NCBI GenBank assembly: GCA_001563875.1
Contig: LKMN01000003.1
Location: forward strand, 1 to 58,675
Source of the DNA: Nanohaloarchaea archaeon B1-Br10_U2g1
GTDB taxonomy: Archaea > Nanohalarchaeota > Nanosalinia > Nanosalinales > Nanosalinaceae
Direction: 5' to 3'
Length of the DNA: 58,675 nt
Of the stretch, positions 49,601 through 57,271 are shown in pieces. The stretch's first letter is position 1, and each line of letters opens with the position of its first letter. Position numbers and translations under genes: made by a program. The notes beneath the pieces were generated by a model. It was given only the letters and a program-made list of their open reading frames with translations, was not told where the DNA came from and did not search any database.

Positions 49601-50485
49601 AGGATGCATACGTTAGCGCTTGTGGCCTCTAAGTTCTGTACTTCTATGGACGGTCTGCTTAGCTTTTACAGAAAAACGTTTTACGCCTATCAGTACGGCG
49701 ATATGAGCCAGGTAGAGTCAAAGATCGAAAAGGTTGTTAGACAGCTGCAGAAATACGGGTTTCTTGAAGAGACCGGTTTAGAAGCCACTAAGATCGGTAA
49801 ACGGGTTTCAGAGCTTTACATCGATCCGGACTCAGCCAATCTTATTATAGAGTCGCTACAAGAAGCAGAGGAAAAAGATGTGAAGCCGATATCCTATCTC
49901 TTTATGCTTTCAAGAACAACTGAGATGCAGCCTCGGCCACGTGTAAGAGACAAGGAGGCTTCCGATATCGAGGAAGCGCTTTTTGATGCGGAGAAGTACC
50001 TGCTTGAAGAATTGCCTAAAGAATGGAGTACTGACTACGAGCACTTCCTAGAGTGTATGAAAAACTCTTTGATGATGCAGGCATGGATCTCCGAGGTCGA
50101 TGAGGAAAGGATAATGGACAAGTACAATGTGGCACCGGGCGGTATAAGAGCTAAGATGCAGAACGCGGACTGGCTTGTATACGGATCTCAGGAACTGTCT
50201 CGTATGAAAGGTATAGATATTGGAAAGGACCTTGAGAAGCTTCGTCTAAGACTGAAACACGGCATAAGTGAAGAACTGCTATCTCTTATTAAGTATGACC
50301 AGATTGGTCGTGTAAGAGCTCGGAAACTGTACGATCACGGGATACGAGACAGAGAAACTATCCGAGAAACAGGTTTTGAGAAGCTGAAAAGGCTTATAGG
50401 GGAGAAAACTGCTCGGAAACTGAAGAAACAGGTGGGCCAAGAAAATATTTTTGATAGAGAGAACATAATGGATTATTTCGATTAG
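46700..50485 (+). CDS. hel308: Hel308-type superfamily 2 helicase interrupted by an intein
   Basis: Extein of 752 residues after removing the intein: a Hel308 (Ski2-like) 3'-5' DNA helicase that acts on stalled forks. Walker A ASPTASGKTF (45-54), DEIH (VITDEIHLL), SAT (GLSATIS), then after the intein SATPTLAAGVNLPAYRVIMR and QMSGRAGRPKYD, and C-terminal winged-helix and ratchet parts. The intein lies between HHAGL and TTEQRKAVEKGF. The start is GTG. The acidic Q/E-rich stretch 210-240 (PEQEEEKNDSPTSFKTGSE) is probably a flexible linker. Confidence 0.93.
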   Translation: MKVEDLEIPSRIKKKYLSSGIKKLNPPQKKAVENGLMADEDLIIASPTASGKTFIAELGIVNQVVKNRKKAVYIVPLKALASEKYDDFSERYEELNVMMSVGDKDESGDYLENADIVIVTSEKLDSMLRHNPSWIHDIGLVITDEIHLLTSPNRGPTLEITLTRLRDILDFQMLGLSATISNSNELADWLDATLVESDYRPVELEEGIIHGNEIKFYPEDYQPEQEEEKNDSPTSFKTGSEIRSKKTPENSDKAIIKDGHGKPTLNILEDTINKEKQCIIFCNSRKGSEKSSDRCGEVSEEDLDREEELKLEEYAEIIENTLGTPTSQCKRLAENVRKGAAFHHAGLCLSGDSLILHADGSFSRMENLVKNSKETAIGLSEHKMVECNIKEKYELDEKPILKIKTNKGRVIKVSKNHRLPILGEEGIIWRKSKNLNEEDRVATPRKIDIDTKIPDLREMLRENVRTYRKHEELENLVKDLDTNKIEGFSTRYTIDRNITVGDLRTICNRKNESASKYLNTVMSKGGRKPVDIPARLDKDISWAIGAVAGDGYIDNHSVVLTGSCEEIINRFQKICSEKFSRKVSSSERDDGVRTVALNAKVVADILKDFFGIPEGEKAKNLRMPEVGLPNELLASYIRGLFDTDGSVSCRDNADGSPCIEFYTASKELATELHTSLLRFGITAYRDKKKTESRITKLGERQINTNGDIHRLTIYGSEQLREYRDTIGFTHPRKKSRLDEAIKNNPNGGRNQNDIIPKPIGTKVRKIRGSKNLSLSNLEPEIPKSTLSRFENHKTPIKRKTFQKLAKKLEDKELQKIANSDIYWEKITEIKEKEPEKLYDISTSTENFIANGVIAHNTTEQRKAVEKGFKEGFIRSVSATPTLAAGVNLPAYRVIMRDLKRYTGRGMEYIPVLEYEQMSGRAGRPKYDNTGQAISVAKNPGMTDEVLDRYILGEPERIQSKLAAEPVLRMHTLALVASKFCTSMDGLLSFYRKTFYAYQYGDMSQVESKIEKVVRQLQKYGFLEETGLEATKIGKRVSELYIDPDSANLIIESLQEAEEKDVKPISYLFMLSRTTEMQPRPRVRDKEASDIEEALFDAEKYLLEELPKEWSTDYEHFLECMKNSLMMQAWISEVDEERIMDKYNVAPGGIRAKMQNADWLVYGSQELSRMKGIDIGKDLEKLRLRLKHGISEELLSLIKYDQIGRVRARKLYDHGIRDRETIRETGFEKLKRLIGEKTARKLKKQVGQENIFDRENIMDYFD
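47741..49267 (+). mobile_element. Intein with LAGLIDADG homing endonuclease
   Basis: 509-residue intein (protein residues 348-856) in the hel308 frame. It begins with Cys (CLSGDSLIL, block A) and ends NGVIAHN followed by Thr. Block B GRVIKVSKNH holds its splicing histidine. Homing endonuclease repeats are IGAVAGDGYID and SYIRGLFDTDGSV, each with the catalytic aspartate. A helix-turn-helix-like part lies at about 48964-49140. All splicing residues appear intact, so it should self-excise. Inserted next to conserved motif IV/V sequence HHAGL, a common kind of intein site. Confidence 0.9.
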
Positions 50486-50543
50486 TGGTCTCGGAGCTAC
50501 AAGTCTTTGAGATTAAGACTTAGTTCTTTTTGCTTTTAGAGGA

Positions 50544-50915
50544 CTATTCCGAAGGCTCTAAGAAGTTGGAAATATCTGTGAAGTCCTCTAATGTACCTAC
50601 AAGTTCTGCTCTGTTCCTCTCTTCTAACCTAGAATCTCCATAATCCAGTATTATTCTAAGCCTATAGACTGAGTTTCCATCCCGGAATTCGGAGATTATT
50701 TCGGCGTGCTCTTGTTCTAGCTCAAGATTGTGGTAGTTACTGTCAGGAAGAGTCTCTCTTATATTCTCTTTTTCTAGGCTGTAGCCGTGCTCTCTCACCA
50801 GTTCTACGGCCTTTTGGTACAGTTCATCTCCATTATACTGTTCTGAGAGTTTATTGTTTATCTCGTTAGCTATATCGTATATATCCTTGGACAAGTCGGC
50901 CCCTCTCCCTACCAA
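50544..50915 (-). CDS. Hypothetical protein
   Basis: 123 residues, acidic, soluble, not recognised. The N-terminal half is helical (KDIYDIANEINNKLSEQYNG, AVELVREHGYSLEKENIRET) and the second half is more beta-like with LELEQEHAEIISEFRDGNSV and RLRIILDYGDSRLEERNRAE. No cysteines or signal. It is upstream of and in the same direction as fbp; the function is unknown. Confidence 0.65.
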   Translation of the reverse strand: MVGRGADLSKDIYDIANEINNKLSEQYNGDELYQKAVELVREHGYSLEKENIRETLPDSNYHNLELEQEHAEIISEFRDGNSVYRLRIILDYGDSRLEERNRAELVGTLEDFTDISNFLEPSE

Positions 50916-50964
50916 CTACTGTTATGTAAAAATAATAAAAACATATCGAGATACAGCTTGCTTT

Positions 50965-51822
50965 TCAGTTCTTAAGTTCTTCTTCCAGTCTATTGATCAG
51001 TTCCGTGTTTCCGGCGTGGAACGGAACACGTTGATGTAAATCTTCGGCCTCGACATCTAAGATAGATTTTTCTCCATCTGTAGACGCTCCTCCAGCCATC
51101 TCTGCTATATAAGCCATGGGATTTCCCTCAAAGAGTAGTCTATACTTACCGTTCTCAGCATCCTTACAACTTGGGTAAGCAAAGATTCCTCCGTAATGCA
51201 GAATCTGATTGAAGTCGCCCACCAAAGCTCCTCCGTACCTAAGCTTGTACTGTTCCGAGATCTTGTTTTCAAACTTACAGAAGTTTTCAGTCCAGTTATT
51301 GTTACCTCCAAAACCATAAAGTTTGGGCTCCGGTAGTTTTAGACCTTCAGAAGCCAAATAAATTTCTATACCGTTGCTTTTCTTCCCTTCAACTACGTAT
51401 TCGTTTACCTCCCCGTTTTCCGCTCTTACTATACTTATTAAAGGGCCAAAGACTACGTAAAACGCCGAAACTATGTTTCTTCCACTGCAAGGAAGCTTTT
51501 CATCATATACAGCCACTATCGTCCCCACGATATTGTTGGTCGGTATATTTGAAGAACCGTCCAAAGGATCTACTGCAACTGATAGGCCTTCCCCACAGTC
51601 AGTTACCTCGCGCTCTTCTTCTGATGCATACTCCCCTACACCATCTATACAGGTTATTTTCTCTTTTAGAAGTTCGTTAGCCCATATATCGGCTTCTAAC
51701 TGGTCTTCTGAACTAGGATTTTCCGTCTGGATATACTCTCTTCTGTGAAGTAGACCAGAGTATATATGTGGAGCGGTTTCTGCGACCGCTTCAAAGATTT
51801 TCTCTACAGCCTCTTGAGTCAT
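50965..51822 (-). CDS. fbp: Fructose-1,6-bisphosphatase, class I
   Basis: 285-residue type I FBPase, the gluconeogenic phosphatase. SVAVDPLDGSSNIPTNNIVG holds the metal-binding Asp85 and Asp88, and LKYGGALVGDFNQILHYGGI-type (LRYGGALVGDFNQILHYGGI) plus PSCKDAENGKYRLLFEGNPM and AYIAEMAGGASTDG are family segments. Most archaea use bifunctional or type IV enzymes; class I occurs in haloarchaea and some others. Its ATG overlaps the stop of the aldolase gene (ATGA). Confidence 0.93.
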   Translation of the reverse strand: MTQEAVEKIFEAVAETAPHIYSGLLHRREYIQTENPSSEDQLEADIWANELLKEKITCIDGVGEYASEEEREVTDCGEGLSVAVDPLDGSSNIPTNNIVGTIVAVYDEKLPCSGRNIVSAFYVVFGPLISIVRAENGEVNEYVVEGKKSNGIEIYLASEGLKLPEPKLYGFGGNNNWTENFCKFENKISEQYKLRYGGALVGDFNQILHYGGIFAYPSCKDAENGKYRLLFEGNPMAYIAEMAGGASTDGEKSILDVEAEDLHQRVPFHAGNTELINRLEEELKN

Positions 51823-52604
51823 CTTTTGAAGATTACTTCTTCGAGCCTATCCAGGATTTCTTCAGGATTTTCTCTCTGAAAGACATTCCTTCCTACAGCT
51901 AGACCGTTTGCTCCTGCGTCTATAGTTGTTTGTACATCTTTTATGAATTCATCATCGCTTCTTTTGCTTCCCCCGCTCATCACTACTTTGGTCTTACCTG
52001 TTACGTTCACTACATGCCCCATATTTCCTTCCGATCCAGGATACTTTACCTTTACCATATCTGCTCCTAGTTCTAGTCCTAGTCTTGCGGCATAAGCGAT
52101 TACATCAGGATCTGTTGATCCGCCATAGTCTGAGTTCCCTTCTATACCTTTTCCACGAGGATAAGCCCACATTACAACAGGTACATCATATTTACGTGCT
52201 TCTTCCTGTACCTCACGGAAATCTTCCCACATCTTATCTTCGTATTTAGAACCAGCATACATTGTGTAGCCGACGGCTTCCGCTCCTAACTCCTCCACAG
52301 CATACCTTACAGTACACTGTTTCGGACTGTAGTAGTCTTCGCGTTCAGATAGATCAGAGTTTCCGTTAAGTTTTACCATCAAGTTTACATCATCCTTATA
52401 ATCAGGATAGTATGTTTCCGCTATACCTTTTTGAACAGCTAAACACGTAACAGCGTCGTGTTTAGCGACTTCGAATACATGTCTAGGATCTATGCTCTCA
52501 GGATTTGGCTTGAAATCGACAGGTCCGTGCTCTGTACCGTGATCGTAAGCTACTATTAGTGAGTTTCCGTTTCGTAGAATTGGGGAATCCGAGAAGTCTC
52601 TCAT
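51819..52604 (-). CDS. fba: Fructose-bisphosphate aldolase, archaeal class I (DhnA-type)
   Basis: 261-residue archaeal class I aldolase. LIVAYDHGTEHGP at the start, VVMWAYPRGKGIEGNS, and MVKVKYPGSEGNMGHVV with the Schiff-base lysine (185/187), then GANGLAVGRNVFQRENPEEI at the phosphate site. It makes or cleaves fructose-1,6-bisphosphate; with fbp immediately downstream the pair favours gluconeogenesis. Operon with fbp by a four-base overlap. Confidence 0.94.
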   Translation of the reverse strand: MRDFSDSPILRNGNSLIVAYDHGTEHGPVDFKPNPESIDPRHVFEVAKHDAVTCLAVQKGIAETYYPDYKDDVNLMVKLNGNSDLSEREDYYSPKQCTVRYAVEELGAEAVGYTMYAGSKYEDKMWEDFREVQEEARKYDVPVVMWAYPRGKGIEGNSDYGGSTDPDVIAYAARLGLELGADMVKVKYPGSEGNMGHVVNVTGKTKVVMSGGSKRSDDEFIKDVQTTIDAGANGLAVGRNVFQRENPEEILDRLEEVIFKR

Positions 52605-52658
52605 AATAACATATTGTATGACTCGGCACCGATTTTAAACTACCGGAATATAGACCGT

Positions 52659-52874
52659 TTAGTTGTGGTTGTAGGCGTCGTATATCTGCCACAGGTAAAT
52701 TATAGGTGTTGTAATTAATCCTATTACAGCGAAAGCTAGCAAACCGGATACAGTGAGAGCTATGACTATTCCTATAGCCTTGAAAATTTCTCCCTTAACA
52801 AGCTGTCCTAGCCCAGGTATTAGAAGCGACAGCAATGCAGGCACACCATGTTTCTGTTCGACATCTTTAGACAT
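52659..52874 (-). CDS. Small two-helix membrane protein
   Basis: 71 residues: a short acidic start (MSKDVEQKHGVPALLS), a proline/glycine-containing stretch LLIPGLGQLVKGEIFKAIG, and two hydrophobic helices separated by GLLAFAVIGLITTPIIYLWQ. The pattern PGLGQL and the closing IYDAYNHN resemble small TM2-like proteins. Function unknown. Confidence 0.7.
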   Translation of the reverse strand: MSKDVEQKHGVPALLSLLIPGLGQLVKGEIFKAIGIVIALTVSGLLAFAVIGLITTPIIYLWQIYDAYNHN

Positions 52875-53054
52875 CGAAGAATGGTTCTACAGCCACTATT
52901 TTAACCATTTCGCCTGCCGTGTCTTTTCACTTGTCTCCACAGGTTTGGGGAAGGAGGAAGAGAACTACCGATATAGCTGATACAAGTCTTTTGCTGAGAG
53001 AGGTCAAATACTAAGACATGTACCGTATTAAACCTCAGGATAAAATAGGTCTAT

Positions 53055-53612
53055 ATGACACTGAAACAATCGGATCCTGATATATCTGTCGGCGAAACAG
53101 CTCCTAACTTTGAATTAGAATCTTACAATGGAGAAAAGGTAAGTTTAACCGATTTAGATAATTTTGACGGCGTACTAGTTATTTTCATGTGCAACCACTG
53201 TCCTTACGTTAAGACCCAAACAGATGAACTTCGTAAGCTAACCGAAGAGTTCCCAAGTATAGCTTTTGTAGGTGTTAATCCTAACACCGAGACGCATGAA
53301 GACGACAGTGTTGAAAAGATGGAGAAGTTTGTTGGTGAAAACAGTCTAAGCTCCAGCAACTTCTACTACCTTGTTGACAAAGACCAAGAAGTTGCAGAAC
53401 AGTATGGAGCTGTCTGCACACCTGATCCCTTCCTACTGGACTGGAGACACCGTCTGCACTACCAAGGACGTTTAAACGATAAGACGTCTCCTGAAGAAGA
53501 CGTGACTGAAAGGGAGATGAAGAATGTAATCGAAGACATGTTAAAGAGGAAAGACTCTCCCAAGGAGCAGAAACCAAGCCAAGGCTGCTCAATAAAGTGG
53601 AGAAACCAGTGA
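53055..53612 (+). CDS. Thioredoxin-fold redoxin (AhpC/TSA-like)
   Basis: 185 residues in the redoxin superfamily: VGETAPNFELESYNGEKVSL, the active-site segment VIFMCNHCPYVKTQTDEL with CxxC, and FVGVNPNTETHEDDSVEKME. It resembles thioredoxin-fold proteins with the CNHCPY motif, which transfer electrons to reduce peroxides or disulfides. No signal peptide. The C-terminal tail is charged (KRKDSPKEQKPSQGCSIKWR). The following gene begins 6 bases later. Confidence 0.85.
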   Translation: MTLKQSDPDISVGETAPNFELESYNGEKVSLTDLDNFDGVLVIFMCNHCPYVKTQTDELRKLTEEFPSIAFVGVNPNTETHEDDSVEKMEKFVGENSLSSSNFYYLVDKDQEVAEQYGAVCTPDPFLLDWRHRLHYQGRLNDKTSPEEDVTEREMKNVIEDMLKRKDSPKEQKPSQGCSIKWRNQ

Positions 53613-53618
53613 TACAAA

Positions 53619-54188
53619 ATGAGCTACACTATAAGACCGTCGAACCAAGACCTGAACAAGATTAAAGACATGGTTGATAGAGCCGTAAGCTCTTACCTCC
53701 ATTCTGTCAGTGTAGAAAACTTTGAAGTCTTAATTTCCTGGCAGGACTTCGATAGAGGCACAAGCGTCATAGATGCGGGTGAGGACAAGATTTCGCTCGC
53801 AGTTAACAAAGATATATCAAAGATCGAGTACGAGGAGCTTGAAGACTCTGTACTCACGGCTTTACTTGAATTAGAGTTTCTTAACTATTCAGAGCATAGT
53901 TTAGAGTTCAAATGGCAGGAAGTTCTCAAGTTTGCTTACGTAAAGATGAGGAAGTCGGAACTGACAGACTTCGAACCTGTAACTGATCATGAGCTTGAAG
54001 AGTACTGGAGCGGCGTGATTGAACAGCTTTCCAAAGATATCTCCGAGTACGACGAGTTCTTCTACACCAATACCGGATCTATAGGAGAGGCATTTGCAGA
54101 CTATCTAAAAGATGATTATAGCGCTGAAGAGGTTACAAAACTCAGGATGTCAGATGTTAAAAAGGCTGGAAAACAGGTTTTCAACTAA
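53619..54188 (+). CDS. Hypothetical protein
   Basis: 189 residues, not recognised. Strand-rich start (TIRPSNQDLNKIKDMVDRAV, EVLISWQDFDRGTSVID) with SLAVNKDISKIEYEELEDSV, then mainly helical (LLELEFLNYSEHSLEFKWQE; YWSGVIEQLSKDISEYDEFF). It overlaps nadM by one base (TAATG) and follows a redoxin, so the three may share a transcript. Function unknown. Confidence 0.65.
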   Translation: MSYTIRPSNQDLNKIKDMVDRAVSSYLHSVSVENFEVLISWQDFDRGTSVIDAGEDKISLAVNKDISKIEYEELEDSVLTALLELEFLNYSEHSLEFKWQEVLKFAYVKMRKSELTDFEPVTDHELEEYWSGVIEQLSKDISEYDEFFYTNTGSIGEAFADYLKDDYSAEEVTKLRMSDVKKAGKQVFN

Positions 54189-54724
54189 TGAAAGCGGTCT
54201 TCCTAGGACGTTTCCAGCCTCTGCATAACGGCCATCATCAAGCCATCCAATCGGCTTTAGCTGAATATGACGGTCTAGAGATAGTTATAGGTTCAGCTGA
54301 TAAATCTGAAACCGAGAAAAACCCTTTAACGAGCAAGGAAAGGGAGGACATAATTAAGCAGTGTTTTCCCGAGATAGAGGTTCACCGGCTCGATGACTGT
54401 GAAAGCGACAAGGCCTGGGCAGAAAATCTGGCAGCACTTGAGCCAGAAGTCGTGCTAACAGGCAACCCTAACGTACAGGACATACTGGAGGAGTTCTCTA
54501 GTCTAGAATTCAAAAGACCTGAGATGTTTCATCCAGATATATATTCAGGCAGTGAAGTTAGAAGACGGATCAAATCAGATGAAGAGTGGAGATACCTGGT
54601 CCCAGAATGTGCTAAAGAGAAGATAGAACAGTATAAAGAAAAGATAAAGAGATCCGGTATCCAGTACAGCTTCGAACCAGGATGGAAAAGAGAGAACTCT
54701 AAACACGGCAAAGTAAAAAAGTAG
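54188..54724 (+). CDS. nadM: Nicotinamide-mononucleotide adenylyltransferase
   Basis: 178-residue archaeal NMN adenylyltransferase, joining NMN and ATP to make NAD. Nucleotidyltransferase motif FLGRFQPLHNGHHQA (HxGH, residues 17-20 region) and SGSEVRRRIKSDEEW (the ISGTxxR-like motif) are clear. A basic C-terminal tail (GWKRENSKHGKVKK) extends beyond the family core. It provides NAD for GAPDH and other dehydrogenases nearby. Confidence 0.94.
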   Translation: MKAVFLGRFQPLHNGHHQAIQSALAEYDGLEIVIGSADKSETEKNPLTSKEREDIIKQCFPEIEVHRLDDCESDKAWAENLAALEPEVVLTGNPNVQDILEEFSSLEFKRPEMFHPDIYSGSEVRRRIKSDEEWRYLVPECAKEKIEQYKEKIKRSGIQYSFEPGWKRENSKHGKVKK

Positions 54725-54837
54725 ACGTTTAAACAGACACCGAAACAGATTTGGTCTAAACTGTGAAGAACCCGACTAACCTTTCTCATATGTTAGAAGT
54801 ACTAGTTTTTTATTCGGCTCTCTGAAAACCAGTATCT

Positions 54838-55863
54838 ATGGTAAACGTTGTCGTAAACGGAGTTGGGACAATAGGCAAAAGAGTGGCAGAAGCCGTTAAA
54901 AAACAGGATGACATGCATTTGTACGGTATCTCAGACGTTGCACAGGCAGGAGGTATCAGGACAGTCCTGATGGAAAATGCTCCGCTTCACGGCACCGATC
55001 TCTATGCATCAGACTCTAAAGGAAAACAGAACTTGGAGGAGCAAGGCTTCCATGTCAACGACATTCTTGAAAATATTTTACACGAAGTCGACATTGTAGT
55101 TGACTGTACGCCTCCCGGTATCGATAAAAGAAATAAAGAGAAACTTTACGAGCCGAACAATGTTAAAGCTATCTTCCAAGGAGGCGCACCTGACAGTGTC
55201 GGACCTGTAGCGTTTAACGCTCTAGCTAACTATGAAGAGGCGAAAGGAGAAGACTACGTAAAAGTAGTCTCCTGTAACACAACATCTCTTTCCAGAACAC
55301 TTGATGCTCTTGATAAAAGATTTTCTGTAGATAATATTGTTGCTAACCTTGTTAGGCGTGGAGGAGATATACCTCAAGACTCTCGAGGACCTATAAACTC
55401 TACGATACCTGTAACAGATGTTCCTTCACACCATGGACCAGATGTAAAGGCGGTTATGCCTCAGCTGGATATCAAAACCTTGGCTGTGAAAGTACCTGTA
55501 ACCTTTGGACACGTACACATGGTCAACGCCGATATAGAAGAAGACGTCTCGGAGGAAGATATTAAACAAGCATTCAGAGATCAACCCCGAGTAAAACTGA
55601 TCAAAGCCGGACACGGATACGACTCAACAGGGAAGATCCACGAGATGATGAGAGATCTAGAAAGACCTAGAAGCGATATGCCCGAAGTAGGTATCTGGGA
55701 GGAAACAGTAACCGTAGAGGACGGAACCGTCTACTGGATACATATGGTTCACCAGGAGTCCATAGTTGTCCCAAGCAATATCGATGCTATCCGCGCAATG
55801 TTCGAGACCGAGGACAGCGAAACATCTATCGAGAAAACCAACCAGACATTGGAAATAAGCTAG
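54838..55863 (+). CDS. gap: Type II glyceraldehyde-3-phosphate dehydrogenase (archaeal)
   Basis: 341-residue archaeal phosphorylating GAPDH. The Rossmann motif NGVGTIGKRVAEAVKKQDDM, VVSCNTTSLSRTLDALD with catalytic Cys146, and ISTVPVTDVPSHHGPDV-like STIPVTDVPSHHGPDVKAVM are family signatures. In archaea with a modified Embden-Meyerhof path it often runs in the gluconeogenic direction. Start ATG follows the T/A-rich GTTTTTTATTCGG region. Confidence 0.95.
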   Translation: MVNVVVNGVGTIGKRVAEAVKKQDDMHLYGISDVAQAGGIRTVLMENAPLHGTDLYASDSKGKQNLEEQGFHVNDILENILHEVDIVVDCTPPGIDKRNKEKLYEPNNVKAIFQGGAPDSVGPVAFNALANYEEAKGEDYVKVVSCNTTSLSRTLDALDKRFSVDNIVANLVRRGGDIPQDSRGPINSTIPVTDVPSHHGPDVKAVMPQLDIKTLAVKVPVTFGHVHMVNADIEEDVSEEDIKQAFRDQPRVKLIKAGHGYDSTGKIHEMMRDLERPRSDMPEVGIWEETVTVEDGTVYWIHMVHQESIVVPSNIDAIRAMFETEDSETSIEKTNQTLEIS

Positions 55864-55934
55864 TACTCTCCACAGGGCGTACAGAGTCTGAACAATTCAG
55901 AAGAAATAAAGTTAACCGGATTAAACGGTACTCT

Positions 55935-56975
55935 GTGAAACCTAAAATCTTGATTGTTGGATGGGGATTCCCTCCCAAGATAGACGGAGGTCTTGACATA
56001 CACGTACACCATCTGTTCAAAGAACTGGAGAAACAGGAATTAGATGTTAGTCTTGCTTTACCTGCGGAGAGAGCTCCTGAAAGACCCAAAATTATTTCTT
56101 TAGAAACCGGGGAAGGGGACATGGTAGAGAGATCGCGGAGAATGAGCCAGAAGGTCGCTGAAATAGCGGGAGACTTTGATATTATCCACACACATGACTG
56201 GTTTGGAGCAGAAGCAGGGTTCAAATCCAAAAAATACAGCGATGTAAAATGGGTCTCGACAGTTCACTCCTTAGCAGGAGGTAGAACAAGAAAACCTGAT
56301 GAACGTCTTGAGAAACTTGAGAAAGTAGCTATAGAACATTCAGATCTTTCTATAACAGTTAGTAGAAAACTACAGAAAGAAATAAGTGAAAAGTACGGTA
56401 AAGAGCCAGAAATAGTTTACAACGGCTTTTCAAAGCCAGCATCTTCAGGCATAGATATCAAGAAACGCTACGGAATAGAAGACGAGATGTTTTTCTATGT
56501 TGGACGCCATGCAGAGCAGAAGGGTCTTGAACATCTTATATACGGCTTTAGAAAGGTATTAGAGGAACGGGAAAACGCCAAACTAGTTCTTGGTGGCGAA
56601 GGCCATCTTACAGGCTCTCTGAAAAAGTTTGTTGAGATACTTGGCATACAGAATAACGTAGTTTTCACAGGCTTTATACCTAGAGAAGAGTTAGGAGACT
56701 ACTATAGCGCAGCAGACGTTTTCGTATCTCCGTCCGTCAATGAACCATTTGGTTTAACTATAACAGAAGCGCTGGAATCAAATACTCCTGTAGTAGCGAC
56801 TAAAAATGGCGTGGAAGAAATTACAGACTCAGGCATTGTTTCTGTAAGACCTAACTCTGATTCTATAAAAAAGGGTGTTTTAGAAGCGCTGAAAAACGGT
56901 TCTGTGGAGAATTTAGAGTCTAGAGGCTGGGAAGAGATGACTGAAGAGCTGCTGAATTATTATAACAGTTTATGA
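55935..56975 (+). CDS. Glycosyltransferase family 4 (GT-B fold)
   Basis: 346-residue GT4 enzyme. N-terminal KILIVGWGFPPKIDGGLDIH, HTHDWFGAEAGFKSKKYSDV, and a GT-B C-terminal domain: FFYVGRHAEQKGLEHLIYGF, LVLGGEGHL, VFTGFIPREELGDYYSAADV and FVSPSVNEPFGLTITEALES with the EPFGLxxxEA nucleotide-sugar motif. Related enzymes include archaeal glycogen synthases, but substrate is not determined. Start is GTG with AATAAAGTTAAC about 25 bases upstream, leaderless. Its neighbour GH57 suggests alpha-glucan metabolism. Confidence 0.88.
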   Translation: MKPKILIVGWGFPPKIDGGLDIHVHHLFKELEKQELDVSLALPAERAPERPKIISLETGEGDMVERSRRMSQKVAEIAGDFDIIHTHDWFGAEAGFKSKKYSDVKWVSTVHSLAGGRTRKPDERLEKLEKVAIEHSDLSITVSRKLQKEISEKYGKEPEIVYNGFSKPASSGIDIKKRYGIEDEMFFYVGRHAEQKGLEHLIYGFRKVLEERENAKLVLGGEGHLTGSLKKFVEILGIQNNVVFTGFIPREELGDYYSAADVFVSPSVNEPFGLTITEALESNTPVVATKNGVEEITDSGIVSVRPNSDSIKKGVLEALKNGSVENLESRGWEEMTEELLNYYNSL

Positions 56976-57200
56976 CAGAACTTCTATCTTTTCTATACTT
57001 CCTGTGTGGACAACGCCGTATCCTTCCGTAGTTTTCTCTAGAGCCTCTGTTTTCTCAACATAATAAGAACTATCGCTTCCGGCAGAACCAGGTAAATAAA
57101 TTCTTTCGGTTTCAGGTCCTTTTACAACCAAAGCAATTTCTTTATTAGTTCTAACCTTTATTTCTGTTCCCTTTTCTGTTTCTTGGGTCTCTACGTCCAC
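56970..57200 (-). CDS. Small hypothetical protein
   Basis: 76 residues, soluble and beta-rich (KVRTNKEIALVVKGPETERI; YLPGSAGSDSSYYVEKTEAL). It overlaps the glycosyltransferase gene tail to tail by six bases. No domain recognised. Between two carbohydrate enzymes it may be related to them, but nothing shows this. Confidence 0.55.
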   Translation of the reverse strand: MDVETQETEKGTEIKVRTNKEIALVVKGPETERIYLPGSAGSDSSYYVEKTEALEKTTEGYGVVHTGSIEKIEVLS

Positions 57201-57238
57201 AGAACAGTTTTAGTCTCGAGACGTTTTTAATGACCGCG

Positions 57239-57250
57239 GTCAATTTAAAC
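57239..57250 (+). promoter_or_regulatory. TATA box of the GH57 gene (leaderless)
   Basis: CAATTTAAACGA places TTTAAA about 25 bases before the ATG at 57272, matching a leaderless archaeal promoter. This supports 57272 over the upstream in-frame ATG at 57230, which lies before this box. Confidence 0.5.
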
Positions 57251-57271
57251 GACCTGTCCTCAAATTGTTGT